Notes under the pieces: model-generated
What the model saw: the letters and a program-made list of their open reading frames with translations, nothing else
Databases searched by the model: none
What the model was told of the DNA's origin: nothing
Program-made: the position numbers and the translations under genes
Assembly (NCBI GenBank): GCA_030038595.1
Contig: JASHSW010000141.1
Location: 1-9,654 of the forward strand
Direction of reading: 5' to 3'
DNA from: Methylovirgula sp.
GTDB taxonomy: Bacteria > Pseudomonadota > Alphaproteobacteria > Rhizobiales > Beijerinckiaceae
DNA length: 9,654 nt
Shown: piece by piece, positions 6,119-9,654 of the stretch
Layout of the letters: each line of letters begins with the position of its first letter
Numbering within the stretch: the first letter of the stretch is position 1

Positions 6119-6724
6119 TCAGGCGCGCCGCGGCCCGCTGCCCTTGTTCGGCGCCGCACCGGGATCGTTGTCCGCGCCAACATCCTTGCGTACCTGCGCC
6201 TCGGCGCGCTTGAGCTCGGCGGCGACTTTTGCGAGTTCCTGCAACGCATCGCGGCCGGCTTTCGCGGTCGGCTGGGCAATCCCGGCGGGTTCCCGCTGCC
6301 CGGCGGGGGTCGGCCGAGGATCATTCCCCGATCGTCTCGCCGCAGGTTGGGCTCGCGGCTTTTGCTCCGCAGCGCTCGCAGCCGCATCGCCCGCCGGCGC
6401 TGCCGGCGCGGCGGTATTTTCCGTGCCTTGCGCGAGCGGGACCGGCGCGCTCGCCGCAAAACCAGCCGGGAGTTCGGCCATGTGCGACAGCATGAACTGG
6501 AATTGTTCGTTGATCGTCTCCAACATCCCTGTCGCGAACTTCATCTGGATGGCCACTACGTCGCCGATGCCCCGAGCGGCGCCGAGCTCGTCCATCAACT
6601 TGGCGTTCTGCGCAAAGGACGTGCGCGAAACCCGACCCATCCCCTCGGCAAAAGCGTGAAAGTTCCGCACCGCGGCCGAAAATCCCGCATCGATGCCGGC
6701 AGAGTCCGAATCCCGATTCTCCAT
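6119..6724 (-). CDS. Phasin-family protein with Ala/Pro-rich linker and C-terminal helix, 201 aa
   Basis: Phasins coat polyhydroxyalkanoate granules and control their size and number. Residues 12-85 match a phasin_2-type core: an amphipathic helix (F-H-A-F-A-E-G-M-G), a stretch of N-A-K-L-M-D-E-L, then I-G-D-V-V-A-I-Q-M-K-F-A-T-G-M-L-E-T-I-N-E-Q with the periodicity expected of the family. Residues 86-155 are low-complexity and rich in A, P, G, R and Q. Residues 156-182 (D-A-L-Q-E-L-A-K-V-A-A-E-L-K-R-A-E) form a likely amphipathic or coiled-coil helix, and the end is disordered. ATG 6724 follows a strong AAGGAGGA at 6729-6736. No signal peptide or membrane helix is seen. The DUF1328 gene lies 85 bases upstream on the same strand. 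No PHA synthase is visible in the window, so a PHA link rests on family membership alone. Confidence 0.85.
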   Translation of the reverse strand: MENRDSDSAGIDAGFSAAVRNFHAFAEGMGRVSRTSFAQNAKLMDELGAARGIGDVVAIQMKFATGMLETINEQFQFMLSHMAELPAGFAASAPVPLAQGTENTAAPAAPAGDAAASAAEQKPRAQPAARRSGNDPRPTPAGQREPAGIAQPTAKAGRDALQELAKVAAELKRAEAQVRKDVGADNDPGAAPNKGSGPRRA

Positions 6725-6728
6725 CGCG

Positions 6729-6736
6729 TCCTCCTT
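6729..6736 (-). promoter_or_regulatory. Strong ribosome binding site of the phasin gene
   Basis: AAGGAGGA on the minus strand, four bases before ATG 6724. It is a near-perfect anti-16S match and fixes the start, consistent with an abundant structural protein. Confidence 0.8.
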
Positions 6737-6809
6737 CGCCGTCCGCGCCCCAACAACCGTCGAAGCTTAGCGCATCGGTAAGAACAGATCGAGTTCGCGA
6801 TGCAAAATC

Positions 6810-6989
6810 TCAGCCGCGCCGCAAGACGCCGAACAGCAGCGACAGGATCAGGAGGATGATCGCCACCCAGAAGACGAGGTGCGCGGCCTGCATGGCGGTT
6901 CCGGAGAGGCCGCCGAAGCCGAGGGCGCCGGCGATGATCGCGATCACAAGGAATATCAACGCCCAATAGAGCAGATTGCCGACGTTCAT
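6810..6989 (-). CDS. DUF1328 (YtjA-like) small membrane protein, 59 aa
   Basis: The 59-residue product begins [13 protein letters not shown] and ends L-F-G-V-L-R-R-G. It consists almost entirely of two hydrophobic helices (about 6-24 and 37-55) joined by a glycine-rich turn containing G-F-G-G-L-S-G-T-A. The [14 protein letters not shown] start and the A-A-H-L-V-F-W hinge are characteristic of DUF1328 proteins, which are small inner-membrane proteins of unknown function found widely in proteobacteria. The start at 6989 is fixed by GGGGAGG at 6994-7000. It lies between alaS (136 bases upstream) and the phasin gene (85 bases downstream), all on the minus strand. Its short length makes it easy to overlook. 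Confidence 0.9.
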   Translation of the reverse strand: MNVGNLLYWALIFLVIAIIAGALGFGGLSGTAMQAAHLVFWVAIILLILSLLFGVLRRG

Positions 6990-6993
6990 AGAT

Positions 6994-7000
6994 CCTCCCC
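6994..7000 (-). promoter_or_regulatory. Ribosome binding site of the DUF1328 gene
   Basis: GGGGAGG on the minus strand, four bases before ATG 6989. It confirms that this very short gene is real. Confidence 0.8.
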
Positions 7001-7009
7001 TGGCGCGTC

Positions 7010-7026
7010 ATCGCCGCCTCGGCGAT
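7010..7026 (-). other. 7-bp perfect hairpin between alaS and the DUF1328 gene
   Basis: ATCGCCG (7010-7016) and CGGCGAT (7020-7026) are a perfect inverted repeat with a three-base loop. On the minus strand it lies about 100 bases past the alaS stop and nine bases before the DUF1328 ribosome binding site. No T tract follows, so an intrinsic terminator for alaS is doubtful. A leader hairpin is an alternative. Confidence 0.3.
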
Positions 7027-7125
7027 TGCTTACGGTCGTGCTTCAACCGATCGACGGCCGCCGCGGTTCCGTGCGCCCAAGCGGAATTTTCCGGGAGCGG
7101 GCGGCGCCGGCCGTCTTTCGGCTGT

Positions 7126-9654
7126 TCAGACGGCGTTGGTGGGCTCACGAAGGGCGGCGGCGACTGCGGCGAGCGCTGCCGGCGCGCCTGCCCCGTCGGG
7201 ACCTCCGGCTTGCGCCAAATCGCGTCGTCCCCCTCCGCCTTTGCCGCCGAGCTTCGCCGCGGCAAGCCGCGCCAGCGCGACGGCGTCGAAGCGCCGGGTC
7301 AGATCCTCGGTCACCCCGACCACGACGCCCGCCTTGCCGTCGCCGCCGACACCGATGACTGCTACGACGCCCGAACCGAGACTCTGTTTGCCTTCATCGG
7401 CAAGCGATTTCAGGTCTTTCATTTCGACCCCCGAAACTTCCTTGCCGAGGAATTTCACGCCGCCGATTTCTTCGATCGCGGCAGCCGCCGCGCCGCCCAT
7501 CGCAAGCCGCTTGCGCGCCTCGGCGAGGTCGCGTTCGAGCTTGCGGCGCTCTTCGAGAATATGCGCGAGGCGCTCTACTGCTTCGTCTTCCGGGGCCTTG
7601 AGCGCCTGCGCGAGTTCCTTTAGGCGGCGCGCCTGGGCGTTCAGGTGATGCCGCGCGGCGTCGCGCGTCTTGGCCTCGATACGCCGTACGCCGGCGGCGA
7701 CGGGCGATTCGGAGAGGATGGAAATGAGACCAATGTCGCCGGTGCGGCTCACATGCGTGCCGCCGCAGAGTTCGACGGAGAACGGCGCATTGGCACGCGA
7801 TGCCTCGACCGAATCATCGAGAATCTCGGCAGCGTTCCCCATCGAGACGACGCGGACTTGGTCGCCGTATTTTTCGCCGAAGAGGGCGCGCGCGCCGGAC
7901 GCGATTGCATCCTCAAGATCCATGAGACGCGTGTCGACCGGCGCGTTCGCGAGCACGGCGCGATTGGCAATGTCTTCGATCCGCGCCAGTTCCTCCGGGC
8001 CGATCGGTTTGGGATGGGCGAAATCGAAGCGCAGCCGATCGGGCGCAACCAGCGATCCTTTTTGCGCGACGTGGTCGCCGAGAACCTGGCGCAATGCCTC
8101 GTGCAGCAGATGCGTCGCGGAATGGTTGGCGCGCAATGCGCTGCGCCGCCGGTGATCTACTTGCAGTTCGACGGCGAGGTTCGCGCCTGCCTCGCCTTCC
8201 TCGACGAGCCCCTCGTGCACGATGAGATCGCCGAGCTTTTTTTGCGTATTGGTGACGCGGAATCGAAAGCCCGCGGCACGGATGACCCCCGTGTCGCCCA
8301 CCTGGCCGCCGGACTCGCCATAAAACGGCGTCTGGTTGACAATGATCTGGCCGCTCTCGCCGCGGCCGAGACGGGCGACTTCGCGCCCGTCCTTGAGGAT
8401 TGCGACGATAATCCCTTCGGCGCTTTCCGTTTCGTAGCCCAAGAACTCGCTCGCTCCGAGCCTCTCCTTGAGGCTGAACCAGATCGACTCCGTGGCCGCT
8501 TCGCCGGAGCCCGCCCAGGCCTTGCGCGCCTCGATTCGCTGCTGCCGCATCGCCGCGTCGAACCCCTGCAGGTCGACGCTGATTTGCCGGGCGCGCAAGT
8601 GATCCTCGGTGAGATCGAGCGGGAACCCGTAGGTGTCATAGAGTTTGAAGGCGACGTTGCCGGGCAGGATCGCGCCGCGCCGTAGATTGCGGGCCGCCTC
8701 GTCGAGCATCGCGAGCCCGCGCGCCAACGTTACCCGGAATCGCGTCTCCTCGAGCCGCAGAGTCTCGACGACGAGCGACTGGGCACGGACGAGTTCGGGA
8801 TAGGCCTGCCCCATTTCACGGACCAGAACCGGCACCAACCGCCAGAGCAGCGGCTCTTCCGCACCGAGCAGCTGCGCGTGCCGCATGGCGCGGCGCATGA
8901 TCCGACGCAGCACATAGCCGCGCCCTTCGTTCGAGGGCAGAACGCCGTCGGCGACGAGGAAGGCCGAGGCGCGCAGGTGATCGGCGATTACCCGGTGGCT
9001 GGCCTTCTGCGGGCCGTCCGGATCGACGCCGGTCGCCGCCGCGACGGCGAGGATCAAAGCGCGCATCAAATCGATGTCGTAATTCGACGCGACGCCTTGG
9101 AGAATGGCGGCGATCCGCTCGAGCCCCATCCCGGTGTCGATCGAGGGGCGCGGCAGGCCGACGCGCTCCCCCGGTTTCACCTGCTCGTATTGCATGAAGA
9201 CGAGGTTCCAGAATTCGACAAACCGATCGCCGTCCTCGTCGCCGCTGCCCGGCGGGCCGCCCGAGAATTTCTCGCCCCGGTCGAAGAATATCTCCGAGGA
9301 CGGGCCGCAAGGGCCGGTGTCGCCCATCGACCAGAAATTGTCGGAGGTCGCGATGCGGACGATCTTCGAATTCGGCAGACCGGCGATCTTCTTCCAAAGA
9401 TCATAGGCTTCATCATCGTCGTGATAGACGCTGACAAGCAGATGTTTCTTCGGCAGACCGAAATGTTTGGTGATCAAGATGAAGGCAAATTCGATCGCCT
9501 CGGCCTTGAAATAATCGCCGAAGGAGAAATTGCCGAGCATTTCGAAGAACGTGTGGTGGCGCGCCGTATAGCCTACTTTGTCGAGATCGTTGTGCTTGCC
9601 GCCGGCGCGCACGCACTTCTGCGCCGTCGCGGCCCGGCGATACGAACGCCTTTC
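7126..9654 (-). CDS. alaS: Alanyl-tRNA synthetase, 842 residues visible (N-terminus outside window)
   Basis: This class II synthetase charges tRNA-Ala with alanine in the cytosol. The frame is open to the right edge and starts at a point matching about residue 45-55 of the usual protein. The GTG at 9612 is an internal valine, not the start. Visible signatures, in visible-residue numbering, are the [11 protein letters not shown] segment (15-25), [17 protein letters not shown] catalytic core, [11 protein letters not shown] (about 110), and motif 3 G-M-G-L-E-R-I (about 178). The editing domain has its zinc and catalytic site intact, H511-x3-H515 and C630-G-G-T-H634. A coiled coil at about 672-718 leads to the DHHA1/C-Ala domain, which ends with the glycine-rich [16 protein letters not shown]. 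No frameshift is seen. In many alphaproteobacteria recA lies upstream, which would be just off the right edge. Confidence 0.98.
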   Translation of the reverse strand, partial: ERRSYRRAATAQKCVRAGGKHNDLDKVGYTARHHTFFEMLGNFSFGDYFKAEAIEFAFILITKHFGLPKKHLLVSVYHDDDEAYDLWKKIAGLPNSKIVRIATSDNFWSMGDTGPCGPSSEIFFDRGEKFSGGPPGSGDEDGDRFVEFWNLVFMQYEQVKPGERVGLPRPSIDTGMGLERIAAILQGVASNYDIDLMRALILAVAAATGVDPDGPQKASHRVIADHLRASAFLVADGVLPSNEGRGYVLRRIMRRAMRHAQLLGAEEPLLWRLVPVLVREMGQAYPELVRAQSLVVETLRLEETRFRVTLARGLAMLDEAARNLRRGAILPGNVAFKLYDTYGFPLDLTEDHLRARQISVDLQGFDAAMRQQRIEARKAWAGSGEAATESIWFSLKERLGASEFLGYETESAEGIIVAILKDGREVARLGRGESGQIIVNQTPFYGESGGQVGDTGVIRAAGFRFRVTNTQKKLGDLIVHEGLVEEGEAGANLAVELQVDHRRRSALRANHSATHLLHEALRQVLGDHVAQKGSLVAPDRLRFDFAHPKPIGPEELARIEDIANRAVLANAPVDTRLMDLEDAIASGARALFGEKYGDQVRVVSMGNAAEILDDSVEASRANAPFSVELCGGTHVSRTGDIGLISILSESPVAAGVRRIEAKTRDAARHHLNAQARRLKELAQALKAPEDEAVERLAHILEERRKLERDLAEARKRLAMGGAAAAAIEEIGGVKFLGKEVSGVEMKDLKSLADEGKQSLGSGVVAVIGVGGDGKAGVVVGVTEDLTRRFDAVALARLAAAKLGGKGGGGRRDLAQAGGPDGAGAPAALAAVAAALREPTNAV

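Noticed and set aside
7008..7265. Minus-strand open frame of 85 codons over the alaS 3' end
   Set aside because: It is out of frame with alaS, lacks a ribosome binding site and has low-complexity composition. The real short gene nearby is the DUF1328 gene at 6810-6989.
7645..8685. Plus-strand open frame of 346 codons antisense to alaS
   Set aside because: alaS is unambiguous on the other strand, and this frame has no domain signal.
9610..9612. GTG as an alaS start
   Set aside because: The residues encoded upstream to the window edge ([11 protein letters not shown]) match the conserved interior of AlaRS, so the gene continues beyond the window.

Overview
The window looks like ordinary chromosome from a GC-rich alphaproteobacterium, most likely of the order Hyphomicrobiales (Rhizobiales). 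The evidence is the MoxR / DUF58 / BatA-DUF4159 gene set, a polyhydroxyalkanoate-granule phasin, an alphaproteobacterial-type alanyl-tRNA synthetase and uniformly GC-rich codon use. No mobile element, CRISPR array, rRNA or tRNA is visible, and no protein family here is wholly unknown to me. Coding density is high; the longest gap without a gene is about 280 bases (5330-5609).

Layout from left to right. (1) Bases 3-587, plus strand: the 3' part of a Sel1-repeat protein whose start lies outside the window. (2) Bases 592-5329, minus strand: a tight three-gene operon read right to left, moxR-type AAA+ ATPase, then a DUF58 protein, then a 931-residue membrane protein with a BatA-type N-terminus and a DUF4159 C-terminus. 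The genes overlap by 4 bases and by 1 base, which implies translational coupling. The last gene ends 4 bases from the convergent Sel1 gene. (3) Bases 5330-5609: the divergent intergenic region holding the leaders of moxR and of the next gene. It contains several small palindromes and a possible leader ORF that stops on the moxR start codon. (4) Bases 5610-6077, plus strand: a small two-helix membrane protein with a bacterial PH (bPH_2) domain. (5) Bases 6119-6724, minus strand: a phasin-family protein with an unusual Ala/Pro-rich linker. (6) Bases 6810-6989, minus strand: a 59-residue two-helix DUF1328 membrane protein. (7) Bases 7126-9654, minus strand: alaS, encoding alanyl-tRNA synthetase, complete except for roughly its first 45-55 residues, which lie off the right edge.

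The MoxR-DUF58-BatA/DUF4159 operon is the most interesting unit. Its parts resemble known MoxR/von Willebrand-A chaperone-like modules (the Bat and RavA-ViaA type), but to my knowledge this alphaproteobacterial version has no settled biochemical role. By hydropathy and the positive-inside rule, the two soluble partners should be cytosolic while most of the third protein should be periplasmic. The third protein also looks like a fusion joined through an internal signal-peptide-like segment. The phasin, DUF1328 and alaS genes lie on one strand but are separated by 85 and 136 bases, so co-transcription is possible but not shown.
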